DNA of 64,000 nucleotides, taken from an uncultured Lachnospiraceae bacterium (GTDB taxonomy: Bacteria; Bacillota; Clostridia; Lachnospirales; Lachnospiraceae). Each line of letters starts with the position of its first letter. The first letter of the stretch is position 1. Made by a program: the position numbers and the translations under genes. Location: contig CANRJF010000004.1 in assembly GCA_947630855.1 (NCBI GenBank), positions 1-64,000 on the forward strand. The letters are read 5' to 3'. The notes beneath the pieces are model-generated. The model worked only from the letters and a program-made list of their open reading frames with translations, searched no databases and was not told where the DNA came from. Below are positions 27,487-36,264 of the stretch, one piece after another.

Positions 27487-27786
27487 TTATGCCTCCTCCA
27501 CTGTCATACGAAAAGGAAATCCTTCTTCCTTTGCCCTTGCCGACGCTGCCAGAACCTTAGTAACCGCAATATCATAAGGATAAGAGCCTACTATGGCTCT
27601 TCCCCTCTCATGTACCGTCAACATTAACTGTTCTGCTTCCAGTTCTCCTTTATGGAAAATATCGATGAGTATATCCACCACAAACTCCATGGAAGTAAAA
27701 TCGTCATTATGCATCATCACATTGTAATGTTTTGGTTCCTGTATGTTGATTTTTGTTTTTTCCCTTGTTTCTCCCTGCACAGACAT
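27487..27786 (-). CDS. clpS: ClpS adaptor for N-degron delivery to Clp unfoldase
   Basis: A 99-residue ClpS. The core YNVMMHNDDFTSMEFVVDIL with the NDD motif and the later TVHERGRAIVGSYPYDIA segment, which binds the ClpA N-domain, are intact. ClpS captures proteins with destabilising N-terminal residues and hands them to ClpA. It overlaps the clpA ribosome binding site and starts after a leader that carries a family 2 repeat. Firmicutes usually rely on ClpC and often lack ClpA/ClpS, so this is an accessory pair. AGAGGT precedes the ATG. Confidence 0.93.
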   Translation of the reverse strand: MSVQGETREKTKINIQEPKHYNVMMHNDDFTSMEFVVDILIDIFHKGELEAEQLMLTVHERGRAIVGSYPYDIAVTKVLAASARAKEEGFPFRMTVEEA

Positions 27787-27808
27787 ATTATACCTCTTGT
27801 GTCTATTA

Positions 27809-27835
27809 GTATCTTTTCAGTACCTTCACAGATAC
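27809..27835 (-). repeat. Dispersed repeat family 2, in the clpS leader
   Basis: An imperfect inverted repeat with GTATCTGT and AAAGATAC arms, read in the sense direction, about 23 bp upstream of the clpS start. An upstream hairpin (27839-27848 with 27869-27878, GCAAAAATGC/GCATTTTTGC) directly adjoins it. A further hairpin, GCCTCAAACA/TGTTTGAGGC (27901-27925), lies just beyond the clpX stop. Confidence 0.65.
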
Positions 27836-27940
27836 AATGCAAAAATGCATGAAAATCCCTTCGCGATGGCATTTTTGCACACCTGAATTATATTCTTACG
27901 CCTCAAACAGCAAGTGTTTGAGGCTGCGTCTATTAAATTA

Positions 27941-29431
27941 TTAATACTTGAAATTTTCCGATACCCGCTGGGCAGCAACTGCTACCTTATCTTCAATGGA
28001 CATGCAGCCCCGCATAATAATCTGCGGGCCTCCGGCGCCCTCCACATACTCTTTTGTAATGATTACCATGCCGATATTATCATCTTTTGGTATCTCAAAC
28101 ATAATATCCAGCATAAACTCTTCAATAATTGCCCGAAGGGCCCTGGCTCCCACTTTTTTCTCTTTTGCCTTTACTGCAATGGCCCGAAGGGCGTCATCCT
28201 GAAACTCCAGTTTTACCTCGTCCAATGCCAGAAGTTTCTGATACTGCTTTACAATGGCATTCCTTGGCTCGGATAAAATTTTTACCAGCATATCTTCCGT
28301 CAGCGCCTCTAAGGAAAAGAGAATGGGCATACGTCCCAAAAACTCCGGTATCATGCCGTACTTGCGCACATCCTCCACCGTCACTTTTGTGAGAAGGTTC
28401 TCTTCCTTGTCATACTTGTCCTTTAAGTCCGCCTTAAAACCAATGGACGCCGACTTGTTGAGACGTTCTTTGATAATGTCTTCCAAATCCGGGAAAGCTC
28501 CGCCGCAGATAAACAAAATGTTTTTGGTGTTCACTGTTACCATGGGCACCATGGCATTTTTGCTGCTGGCTCCCACCGGCACTTCCACTTCTGAACCTTC
28601 TAACAGCTTTAACATTCCCTGCTGCACGGATTCCCCGCTCACATCCCTTTGATTGGCATTGCGCTTCTTGGCAATCTTATCAATCTCATCAATAAAGATA
28701 ATGCCCTGTTCCGCCCGCTCCACGTCATTGTCTGCCGCCGCAAGGAGTTTGCTTACAACGCTCTCAATATCATCACCGATGTACCCTGCTTCCGTAAGGG
28801 AGGTGGCGTCTGTAATGGCAAGGGGCACATCAAGAAGCCTTGCCAGTGTCTTTACCATATAGGTTTTCCCTGAGCCTGTGGGCCCAATCATTAACATATT
28901 GGATTTCTCGATTTCCACGTCGTTTTCCGCCATGGTTGCCACCCGTTTGTAGTGGTTGTAAACGGCGACGGACATTACCTTTTTGGCATATTCCTACCCT
29001 ACTACGTAGTCATCCAGCCTTTCTTTGATTTTGTGGGGCGCCGGAATACTCCTTATATCCAAAATAGGCTTTGCCTTGGCATCCTTTTTCTTTTTCTTTA
29101 TTTTCTGGGGCTGGGGCATTCCCATCCCCTGTAAATCCGCCAGATTAATCATGCTGATATTGGGAAATCTGCCTCCCATGTTTTTCATCATGTCATCCAT
29201 TGGAAAACCGGAGTTATTCATGGTATCAAATGTCTTCTGCATACAGTCCTGGCAGATGTAAATATCCTGGGGGATTTTAATCATCTTCCCCGCCACGCTC
29301 TCCGGCCTGCGGCACATGTAGCAAATCTGTTCGTAATCTTCTTCCCGGGATTTCTTTTTGTTTTCCTCTCCCTGGGAATCTCCTGTTTTTTCTTCCGTCG
29401 GCTCTACTTCAAAAAAATCCTGTTCTGACAT
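27941..29431 (-). pseudogene. clpX: ClpX-type AAA+ unfoldase interrupted by an in-frame TAG
   Basis: Frame 1 holds an acidic 25-residue lead, a zinc-binding domain (CYMCRRPESVAGKMI...YICQDC) and IPAPHKIKERLDDYVVG, then TAG at 28996-28994. The same frame continues EYAKKVMSVAVYNHYKR, GPTGSGKTYMVKTLA, IIFIDEIDKIAKK and the ClpP loop SIGF to the stop at 27941. In ClpX the interrupted codon is normally Gln (VVGQ-xxAKK), so CAG to TAG is the likely change. Without the stop it would be 495 residues, longer than usual because of the lead and linker. GGGAG precedes ATG 29431. It is probably a second, accessory ClpX upstream of clpS-clpA. Confidence 0.85.
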
Positions 29432-29487
29432 TTTATTCTCCCATCTATAATCAATACCCATTGTTTACTTTTTCTTTTTGCAATAAT

Positions 29488-29579
29488 TATACCCGTGAGC
29501 CAAATGATTTGCCAACATGTATTCTCTGTTTCAAACAGACAGGCAAACCATCTGGCAAATGTGTATGCTCTGGAGTATA
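29488..29579. repeat. Dispersed repeat family 1, long copy
   Basis: The left part TATACCCGTGAGCCAAATG and right part GGCAAATGTGTATGCTCTGG match the other copies, but about 55 bp of extra sequence, itself with GTTTCAAACAGACAGG, lies between. It sits upstream of clpX. Confidence 0.65.
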
Positions 29580-29644
29580 GTATAAAACATTCATAGACAA
29601 ATCTCAACGGAAAATCTAATTTTTCATATTTCTTTAAGAATTAG

Positions 29645-29684
29645 AAAAAAAAGAAGAGCCCCGCAAAACGAAACTCCTCTTCTT
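29645..29684 (-). terminator. Terminator of ilvE
   Basis: On the minus strand AAGAAGAG (29684-29677) pairs with CTCTTCTT (29658-29651) and runs into a T-tract. It begins 3 bp after the ilvE stop. Confidence 0.75.
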
Positions 29685-29686
29685 CC

Positions 29687-30754
29687 CTATGCATCAATAT
29701 CCATAGTCCAGCCGTATTTATCTTCTTCATTGCCCCACTGGATTCCCGTGAGATAATCGTAAAGCTTCTGTGTCAGTTTTCCGATTTCAAAGTTATTGAC
29801 TTTTACCACATCATCTTTGTACACAAACTCTCCCACCGGAGAAATAACTGCCGCCGTGCCCGTTCCGAAGGCTTCCTCCAATGTGCCGTCATGTCCGGCT
29901 TTCATCAAATCATCTATGGAGAGGTGGGTTTCGTTTACTTTGTATCCCCAGTCTTTTAAAATATGGATAATGGAATCCCTGGTAACGCCCGCAAGAACGG
30001 TGCCCTCTATGGGGGCGGTGTAAATCTCACCGTTTATTTTAAACATAATGTTCATGGTTCCCACTTCTTCCACATATTTCCTGTGAACGCCGTCCAGCCA
30101 CAGTACCTGGGTACAGCCCATTTTTTCTGCTTTTACCTGGCCTAATATAGAGCCGGCATAATTGCCGCCGCATTTGGTAAATCCTGTTCCCCCGGCAACG
30201 GCACGTACCAGTTGGTCTTCCACCAGTATTTTAACGGGATTGATTCCTTCCGCATAATATGCCCCCACAGGACAGCAGATAATCATAAATGCATATTTGC
30301 TTGCCATATGTACCCCAAGGGCAGATTCTGTGGCAAACATAAAGGGACGGATATAAAGGGATGTGCCTTCGGCAGAAGGAACCCAGTCACGCTCCACTTT
30401 TACTAATTCTTTTACTGCCTCCACAAACATATCTTCCGGAAATCCCGGCATACAAAGCCTCTCATTGGATACAATCATTCGTTTGGCATTCATATGGGGA
30501 CGAAACAGTTGAATCCTGCCCTCTTTAGTCCTGTAAGCCTTCAAACCCTCAAATGTCTCCTGGGCATAATGTAATGTGACGCAGGCCGGGTCTAATGTAA
30601 TAGGCTCGTGGGGCACGATTCTGGCATCCACCCATCCTTCCTCTTTTGTCCAGTCCATAACAAACATGTAGTCCGTCATATATTTGCCAAATCCAAGATT
30701 GTCCTGATTTGGTTTCTCTTTTAACTTGTCTCTTTTTACAAATCTGATATCCAT
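29687..30754 (-). CDS. ilvE: Branched-chain amino acid aminotransferase
   Basis: A 355-residue class IV PLP aminotransferase that makes or degrades leucine, isoleucine and valine. RPFMFATESALGVH, GGTGFTKCGGNYAGSI, VEEVGTMNIMFKI and LAGVTRDSII are family segments; length fits the longer BCAT subgroup rather than the 300-residue E. coli type. Its own promoter and terminator make it monocistronic. GGAGGT precedes the ATG. The leader is about 50 nt and carries a family 2 repeat; no T-box was recognised. Confidence 0.94.
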   Translation of the reverse strand: MDIRFVKRDKLKEKPNQDNLGFGKYMTDYMFVMDWTKEEGWVDARIVPHEPITLDPACVTLHYAQETFEGLKAYRTKEGRIQLFRPHMNAKRMIVSNERLCMPGFPEDMFVEAVKELVKVERDWVPSAEGTSLYIRPFMFATESALGVHMASKYAFMIICCPVGAYYAEGINPVKILVEDQLVRAVAGGTGFTKCGGNYAGSILGQVKAEKMGCTQVLWLDGVHRKYVEEVGTMNIMFKINGEIYTAPIEGTVLAGVTRDSIIHILKDWGYKVNETHLSIDDLMKAGHDGTLEEAFGTGTAAVISPVGEFVYKDDVVKVNNFEIGKLTQKLYDYLTGIQWGNEEDKYGWTMDIDA

Positions 30755-30783
30755 GACTCCATACCTCCGATTTTCTCTTGTTT

Positions 30784-30811
30784 ATATCTGTTCAGTGCCT
30801 TCACAAATACG
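30784..30811 (-). repeat. Dispersed repeat family 2, in the ilvE leader
   Basis: Sense strand carries CGTATTTGTGAAGGCACTG then AACAGATAT. It begins where ilvE transcription is predicted to start and ends 30 bp before the start codon. Confidence 0.7.
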
Positions 30812-30840
30812 ATTATTATACTTTTTTTCTCCTGTGTCAA
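30812..30840 (-). promoter_or_regulatory. Putative ilvE promoter
   Basis: On the minus strand TTGACA (30840-30835), a 17-bp spacer and AATAAT (30817-30812). The family 2 repeat starts immediately downstream, at or near +1. Confidence 0.6.
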
Positions 30841-30866
30841 GGTTATTCCAAAGACTTATAAATGAT

Positions 30867-30897
30867 ATAACCCTGCATTATAGTAATACAGGGTTAT
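30867..30897 (-). terminator. Hairpin after the sensor kinase gene
   Basis: ATAACCCTG (30867-30875) pairs with CAGGGTTAT (30889-30897), with ATTA/TAAT adding pairs after a mismatch. No T-run follows, so termination is uncertain. Confidence 0.4.
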
Positions 30898-30909
30898 CCA
30901 AACTTCTTG

Positions 30910-33321
30910 TTATAATGTTTTTGTGATAATGGGGAAATACAGCATTACTTTAAACAAGTCCCCGTCTACCACCAGTTCAAAACTTCCTCCCATTAATTCC
31001 GTCAGGCTTTTGGCAATGGAAAGCCCCAGCCCGCTGCCTTCCGTATTCCTGGAACCGTCCCCCCTTACAAAACGCTCCATAAGTTCTTCACTGCCAATAT
31101 TTAAAGGGAACCTGGAAATATTGCGGAATATAATCACACATTTCTTTTCCCGCTGCTCCACATTTACATAAGCCCGGGTGGATTCCAGGGCATATTTGCA
31201 GATATTGTTCATCAGATTTTCAAAAACCCGGTACAGATGCCTGGTATCTGCAGGAATCTTCATATCCTCCGTGCTGCCCTGGACAATCAGTTCAATATGG
31301 CTGCCGTTTAATTTTTCCTCAAATTCCCCTATCATCTGGGTCAGGAGGATTTTTACATCACAGGGCTCTAAGGACAGGCTTATATTTCCCGTAGAGGCTT
31401 TGGAGGCTTCCATTAAATCCTCGATTAGTTTTTTTAACCTGGCGGACTGGCGGCTTAACACTTCCAGATATCCCCTGGCTTTACTATTGTCAAACTCCTC
31501 TTTTTCCAGTAAATCCACATAATTGATAATGGAAGTCAAAGGGGTTTTTATGTCATGGGACACATTGGTAATCAGTTCCGTCTTAAACCGCTCGCTTTTT
31601 ATCTTCTGTTCCACCGCACTGTTTATGCCTTCCCGGATTTTATTTAAATTTTCTCCGTGCCGCTTAAATTCCCACCACATTTTTTCCGTATTCACAAGGG
31701 ACTCCTCTTCCCCTGATGCAATCTGCTGCGCTGCTTTTTGCAGTTTATCCATCTGAATAAGGCACAGGGTAAGGAAAAAATAAACCGCCGCCTTTTCCAC
31801 AAACCATAAAAACAGTATATCCCCTGACACAAAACCCGCCATAAAAAACAGTTCTATCAGCGCCAGAGCCCCCATGATAAGCCATGCCTTCCACAGCATG
31901 GGAAGAGCTTTGGAACAGGCTTTTATTCCCCTGCATATACCGGATTTTATCTCTATTACACATTTATAGCACAACGTATTTTTGAAAAGATTTTTTGTCT
32001 TTACCCGCACGGCAAAGTCCTTGGCAATCACATATGCCAGGATTTCCCCCGGCAGCAGGGCAATAATGGCAAAAAGCATAAGCGCCCGGTGCAGGTAATC
32101 TATTTCCGATATAAAAGCCATTGCAAGGCATATAAAGAATATTTCCACCGCTGCCGCCAGCGCAAGGAACACATCATAGGGAATTTTCTGCAAAATGCCC
32201 CCGGAAACTTCTACCCCTCCGTTTTTATGGCCGGCGCCCACTATGCTGATACAGAAAGTGACGCCAAAGAAAGCAAGGGCAAGCAAAAACAGCCCGTATA
32301 TAGTATAACGGAACCGGCAGGCAATTTCTACCAGTGAGGCTGCCTGGGCAAAGTAATCCATCCTGTTCCAGTTTGCAATCAGTGTAAGTGGAGAAGTTGT
32401 CAGTACAATTTCCCTGCCTGTTTCTTCCCCGCCCATATAGGAAATCACAAAATAGGGTTTTCCCGCCGGCCTGTCATAATTCTCCGTCTCCTCCCATGTA
32501 TTAATCACCCCGTCACCACATTCATAGTCTGTGTCACGGGAGACCACTATACCCATTTCATCCAGCCGGGGATATGTGGTAATCTCTATATCCGCCAGGT
32601 AACGGGTAACTTCCCCCTCAATCCTCATACGGATGTCATCCCGCATCCACTGGTAGCCGGGAGCCGTATCCCCGCTCTCCTCCACGGGAACAATAAATTC
32701 GCTTGCGGCTGTTCCCGTTTCACTCTGCCCGATTTCCGACTTGGCGGGATAAATATATATGGCCCCGTTGTCTTTCTGTGTCATATAATAAAAATGATTG
32801 GTATCGCTGGTATAATAAATCTTATCAATAACATATGACACGCTTTCTGAGGATACGGTAAAGGAGCCGCTATTACTCACATAACCGTCATCCAGGATGG
32901 ATTTCCCCACATGGATATCCGTATCATTCCCGATGGTGCAGGAATATACATTGATACTCTTATTGATTTCATCCCTGTCGATTACTTTATCTTTTTCAAA
33001 ATTGCATACCTTATAAATGCTTCTGTCATTTAAATCCAAATCATCAATTTGAGAAGCCTTTATAACGCCGTAACGGAATTTGGTGTCCTTTAATTCTTCC
33101 ATATTAAAGTCGTCTCTGTATTCTGACAATGCCAGAATAGAATAATTCCTTAACGCGTCCAGATTTGCCTGCTGTAAAATATCTGCCTTATCTCTGTTGT
33201 AAATATTCATCTGCTCTAAACAGCAGATTCCCATGAATGATGCTCCCATTATGTTGAAAGACAAAATACACAATATTCCTGCTAAAATCTGCATCCATTT
33301 TTTATAAAAAATCTGTTTCAT
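30910..33321 (-). CDS. Membrane sensor histidine kinase of a VanS-like type
   Basis: An 803-residue kinase. One N-terminal membrane helix (about 10-32), about 300 extracellular residues of no recognised fold, then roughly six more helices between about 335 and 525, a HAMP-less linker, HisKA with VSHDIKTPLTSIINYVDLL and an HATPase domain ending in EGSGLGLSIAKSL. The long multi-helix sensor half is unusual for the VanS/PhoR group. It starts 2 bp after the response regulator stop, with GGAGG inside the regulator's last codons, so translation is coupled. The signal is unknown. Confidence 0.9.
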   Translation of the reverse strand: MKQIFYKKWMQILAGILCILSFNIMGASFMGICCLEQMNIYNRDKADILQQANLDALRNYSILALSEYRDDFNMEELKDTKFRYGVIKASQIDDLDLNDRSIYKVCNFEKDKVIDRDEINKSINVYSCTIGNDTDIHVGKSILDDGYVSNSGSFTVSSESVSYVIDKIYYTSDTNHFYYMTQKDNGAIYIYPAKSEIGQSETGTAASEFIVPVEESGDTAPGYQWMRDDIRMRIEGEVTRYLADIEITTYPRLDEMGIVVSRDTDYECGDGVINTWEETENYDRPAGKPYFVISYMGGEETGREIVLTTSPLTLIANWNRMDYFAQAASLVEIACRFRYTIYGLFLLALAFFGVTFCISIVGAGHKNGGVEVSGGILQKIPYDVFLALAAAVEIFFICLAMAFISEIDYLHRALMLFAIIALLPGEILAYVIAKDFAVRVKTKNLFKNTLCYKCVIEIKSGICRGIKACSKALPMLWKAWLIMGALALIELFFMAGFVSGDILFLWFVEKAAVYFFLTLCLIQMDKLQKAAQQIASGEEESLVNTEKMWWEFKRHGENLNKIREGINSAVEQKIKSERFKTELITNVSHDIKTPLTSIINYVDLLEKEEFDNSKARGYLEVLSRQSARLKKLIEDLMEASKASTGNISLSLEPCDVKILLTQMIGEFEEKLNGSHIELIVQGSTEDMKIPADTRHLYRVFENLMNNICKYALESTRAYVNVEQREKKCVIIFRNISRFPLNIGSEELMERFVRGDGSRNTEGSGLGLSIAKSLTELMGGSFELVVDGDLFKVMLYFPIITKTL

Positions 33322-33323
33322 GC

Positions 33324-34010
33324 CTATTCCTCCATTTTATACCCTCTGCCCCACACCACTTTCAGATAACGGGGGGCTGCCGGGTCATATTCCAGTTTTT
33401 CCCGCAGATGCCTGATATGCACTGCCACCGTATTTTCGGTGCCGAATGCCGTATCTTTCCACACCTGCCTGTAAATTTCATTTGGAGAAAACACTTCCCC
33501 CTTATGCTCTAAGAGAAGTTTTAAAATGTCATACTCCGTCCTTGTAAGCTGCACCATCTCTCCGTCTAATGTCACTTCTTTTGCCTTGTCGTCCATCTCT
33601 ATGCCCCCTGCGGTAAGCACGTCTTTTTTTACGTTTCCGCCTCCAAGCATCATATAACGCCTAAGCTGAGATTTTACCCTTGCCTGAAGTTCCACGGGAT
33701 TAAAGGGTTTTGTCACATAGTCGTCGGCTCCCACCGTAAGGCCTAACACTTTATCTGTATCTTCGCTTTTTGCCGTGAGAAGAATCACCGGCACATTGCT
33801 GATTTCCCGGATTTTTACCATGGCGGTGATGCCGTCCATTTCCGGCATCATAATATCCATTAACACAAGATGGATTTCTTTCTCGCGAATCCGGCTTAAC
33901 GCCTCTTTGCCGTTGTATGCCTCCACCACTTCATATCCTTCACTGACAAGATAAATCTTCAGTGCCGAAACAATATCTTTTTCATCGTCGCAAACCAGTA
34001 TACGGTACAT
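33324..34010 (-). CDS. OmpR/VanR-family response regulator
   Basis: A 228-residue regulator with a receiver (ILVCDDEKDI, phospho-Asp in LVLMDIMMPEMDG, LTAKSED, TKPF) and a winged-helix DNA-binding domain (LTRTEYDILKLLLEHKGEVF, VHIRHLREKLE, WGRGYKME). It would be phosphorylated by the kinase encoded just downstream. The pair forms a two-gene unit; target genes are not evident, though larC-larB lie upstream in the same orientation behind a terminator. Strong GGAGG precedes the ATG. Confidence 0.93.
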   Translation of the reverse strand: MYRILVCDDEKDIVSALKIYLVSEGYEVVEAYNGKEALSRIREKEIHLVLMDIMMPEMDGITAMVKIREISNVPVILLTAKSEDTDKVLGLTVGADDYVTKPFNPVELQARVKSQLRRYMMLGGGNVKKDVLTAGGIEMDDKAKEVTLDGEMVQLTRTEYDILKLLLEHKGEVFSPNEIYRQVWKDTAFGTENTVAVHIRHLREKLEYDPAAPRYLKVVWGRGYKMEE

Positions 34011-34119
34011 TTTTTTCCTCCGGAACTGTCATTTCAGTTCTTTTTTCATACTTAAGTATAAAATTATTGTAACGGAAATTTTATGAATAAAAAAGGGTGA
34101 AAATGTTTAAGACTTTTTT

Positions 34120-34155
34120 AAAAAAAGATGCCTGTTTTAAAACCAAACAGACATC
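34120..34155 (-). terminator. Terminator of the lar operon
   Basis: On the minus strand GATGTCTGTTT (34155-34145) pairs with AAACAGGCATC (34137-34127) with one G-U pair, followed by seven T. It is 11 bp past the larC stop. Confidence 0.75.
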
Positions 34156-34165
34156 TGATATTTTA

Positions 34166-35452
34166 CTAATTTTTCTCTTTGTTGTTATGCTCCTCTATAT
34201 ATTCTATAATTTCCCTGTGCACTACCTTGTACACTTCCAGATAGGATACCCCTTCTTTCATGGCAATTTTTTTAATGCTCTCATACTCCGGGTATCCCCA
34301 CTTGGTATCCTGAAATTCACAGACTTTTACATGTACAGGCCCGAAAGAAGAATCTATGGTAATAATATCGCGTTTTAAAATCGTCCGTTCCATCTTAATC
34401 CGGCGGATGCCAATGGTAGTAGTTTCCGTAAAGAGAATTGCCTCCATTCTCTCCACATCCTGCTGCTCACAGATTACAGACACCTCATAGGCAGGACGGT
34501 TTTTCTTCATATATACAGGAGTATAAAATACATCCCTTGCCCCTTCTGCAAAAAGTTTCTCCATACAGTATGCAAAGGCTTCCCCGCCGCAGTCATCTAC
34601 ATTGCACTCCAGCTTATAAATCGTATCCTCTTCCTCTTTATTTTCTTCCGGCTCACCTAAGGGGTCAATCAGCATAGCCCGAAGGAGACTGGGCCGTTCA
34701 TACTGACGTTTTCCTGCACCCACGCCGATTTTCTTAACGGAAAAACGTTGAGGAAGCGTATCGCTGGTACAGATTGCCGCCGCAATAGCCGCGCCTGTGG
34801 GCGTTACCAGTTCTCCCTGAAGGGAACTTATCTGAATGACAAGATGATATTTTTCAATAATGTTTGCCACCGCAGGTACCGGAATGGGCAAAATCCCGTG
34901 CTGGCATCTAATGGTTCCCGTACCCTCGTAAAGCACAGGAATCACCACTTCCTTAATGCCCAGATTGTCTAAACACACTGCCGCCGCCACAATATCCACA
35001 ATAGAATCCACTGCCCCTACCTCATGAAAATGAATCTGCTCTAAGACAGTGCCGTGGGCTTTTGCTTCCGCCTCCCCTAAAATACGGAAAATACTTACCG
35101 CCAGCGCCTTTGCCCGTTTGGTAAGCTTTCCCGATTCTATAATGGAAACCACTTCGGAAAATCCTCTGTGCATATGGGCATGGCTGCTTTTTTCTTCCTG
35201 GCTGCCTTCCCCATGGAGATACTCCATTTCGTGGTCATGGTTCTCATACTCCTTATCCAGTTTTACTAGAAAATCACATGCATCTATTCCGCTCTTATTT
35301 ACCCGGCTGATAGCGATTTCAAATCCCTCCAGGGGAAGGCTTTTTAATGACCCTTTTAAAATTTCCTCATCCGCCCCCAAATCCAACAATGCCCCAACCA
35401 GCATATCCCCGCTGATTCCGGACTGACACTCCAAATAAAGTTTTTCTGCCAT
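34166..35452 (-). CDS. larC: Nickel pincer cofactor biosynthesis protein LarC, unsplit
   Basis: A 428-residue LarC, the nickel insertase that finishes the pyridinium-3,5-bisthiocarboxylate nickel cofactor of lactate racemase-like enzymes. LYLECQSGISGDMLVGALLDLGA at the N-terminus and EQIHFHEVGAVDSIVDI with the metal-binding His are typical; a His-rich stretch (HDHEMEYLHGEG, HAHMHRG) lies at about 65-100. In Lactobacillus plantarum LarC needs a ribosomal frameshift; here it is one continuous frame. AGGAGGG precedes the ATG. It follows larB by 10 bp. larE and larA are not in the window. Confidence 0.92.
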   Translation of the reverse strand: MAEKLYLECQSGISGDMLVGALLDLGADEEILKGSLKSLPLEGFEIAISRVNKSGIDACDFLVKLDKEYENHDHEMEYLHGEGSQEEKSSHAHMHRGFSEVVSIIESGKLTKRAKALAVSIFRILGEAEAKAHGTVLEQIHFHEVGAVDSIVDIVAAAVCLDNLGIKEVVIPVLYEGTGTIRCQHGILPIPVPAVANIIEKYHLVIQISSLQGELVTPTGAAIAAAICTSDTLPQRFSVKKIGVGAGKRQYERPSLLRAMLIDPLGEPEENKEEEDTIYKLECNVDDCGGEAFAYCMEKLFAEGARDVFYTPVYMKKNRPAYEVSVICEQQDVERMEAILFTETTTIGIRRIKMERTILKRDIITIDSSFGPVHVKVCEFQDTKWGYPEYESIKKIAMKEGVSYLEVYKVVHREIIEYIEEHNNKEKN

Positions 35453-35462
35453 ATAATCCCTC

Positions 35463-36209
35463 CTACTCTCTTAATGCCAGCCGGTTTATCTGAGTTGCCA
35501 GATATCCGGCGCCGTAACCGTTGTCAATATTTACTACTGCAACTCCGTTGGCGCAGGAATTTACCATGGTAAGAAGTGCCGATAAGCCATGGAAATTTGC
35601 CCCGTACCCCACGGAGGTGGGAACAGCAATCACCGGCTTGTCCACTAATCCGCCAATCACGCTGGCAAGGGCTCCTTCCATTCCTGCAACTGCCACAATG
35701 CAGTTTGCGCTTTGTATTGCTTCTAACTGGAATAACAGTCTGTGAATGCCGGAAACTCCCACATCATAAATCCTCTCCACATGTGTGCCGAAAAATTCTG
35801 CTGTCTGGGCAGCCTCCTCCGCCACGGAAATATCCGCAGTACCGGCAGTGACAACCACAATGTTTCCCAATCTCTTTTTATCCTTTTTTTCTATCTTAAT
35901 AATATGGGATAACGGGTCATACTCCGTCTGGGGAAAATGCCCACGTATCAATTCATACTGCCTTAAATCCGCCCTGGTGCCTAAAACTTCCCCCTCCCGC
36001 AGGTAAAGTTTTTCAAATATGCTAAGAAGATGTTCATCCGACTTATGGCTGCAGAATATCACTTCCCCAAAGCCGGAGCGGATTTTTCGGTGGGTATCCA
36101 GTTTGGCATATCCCAATTCCTCAAAAGGCTCCCTCTTAAAAAACTGCTCCGCCTCCTCAACAGAAATCTCCCCGCTTTTTACTTTTTCCAACAATTCATG
36201 GGTTTCCAT
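35463..36209 (-). CDS. larB: Nickel pincer cofactor biosynthesis protein LarB (PurE-like)
   Basis: A 248-residue PurE-related carboxylase that carboxylates and hydrolyses nicotinic acid adenine dinucleotide, the first step of nickel pincer cofactor synthesis. The C-terminal half holds VVTAGTADISVAEEAAQTAEFFG, VGVSGIHRL and ASVIGGLVDKPVIAVPTSVGYG, diagnostic of the family; GYGAGYL lies near the end. The N-terminal 90 residues are the LarB-specific extension. It sits between a methyltransferase gene (55 bp upstream) and larC. AAGAGG precedes the ATG. Confidence 0.92.
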   Translation of the reverse strand: METHELLEKVKSGEISVEEAEQFFKREPFEELGYAKLDTHRKIRSGFGEVIFCSHKSDEHLLSIFEKLYLREGEVLGTRADLRQYELIRGHFPQTEYDPLSHIIKIEKKDKKRLGNIVVVTAGTADISVAEEAAQTAEFFGTHVERIYDVGVSGIHRLLFQLEAIQSANCIVAVAGMEGALASVIGGLVDKPVIAVPTSVGYGANFHGLSALLTMVNSCANGVAVVNIDNGYGAGYLATQINRLALRE

Positions 36210-36264
36210 CTATGATACAACCTCTTTCCTTAAGCAGCCTGTACAATGTGGGGGACACATGAAA

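Noticed and set aside
28994-28996. Stop codon recoding of TAG as Gln
   Set aside because: TAG is used as a normal stop in several intact genes here, for example 21511-21513, 33324-33326 and 59023-59025, each followed within about ten bases by the next start codon.
30755-30840. T-box or leader-peptide control of ilvE
   Set aside because: The leader is only about 50 nt and contains just the family 2 repeat; no specifier loop, T-box sequence or run of branched-chain codons.
34097-34378. Plus-strand gene overlapping larC
   Set aside because: It is antisense to the conserved 3' end of larC and its terminator; no family features.
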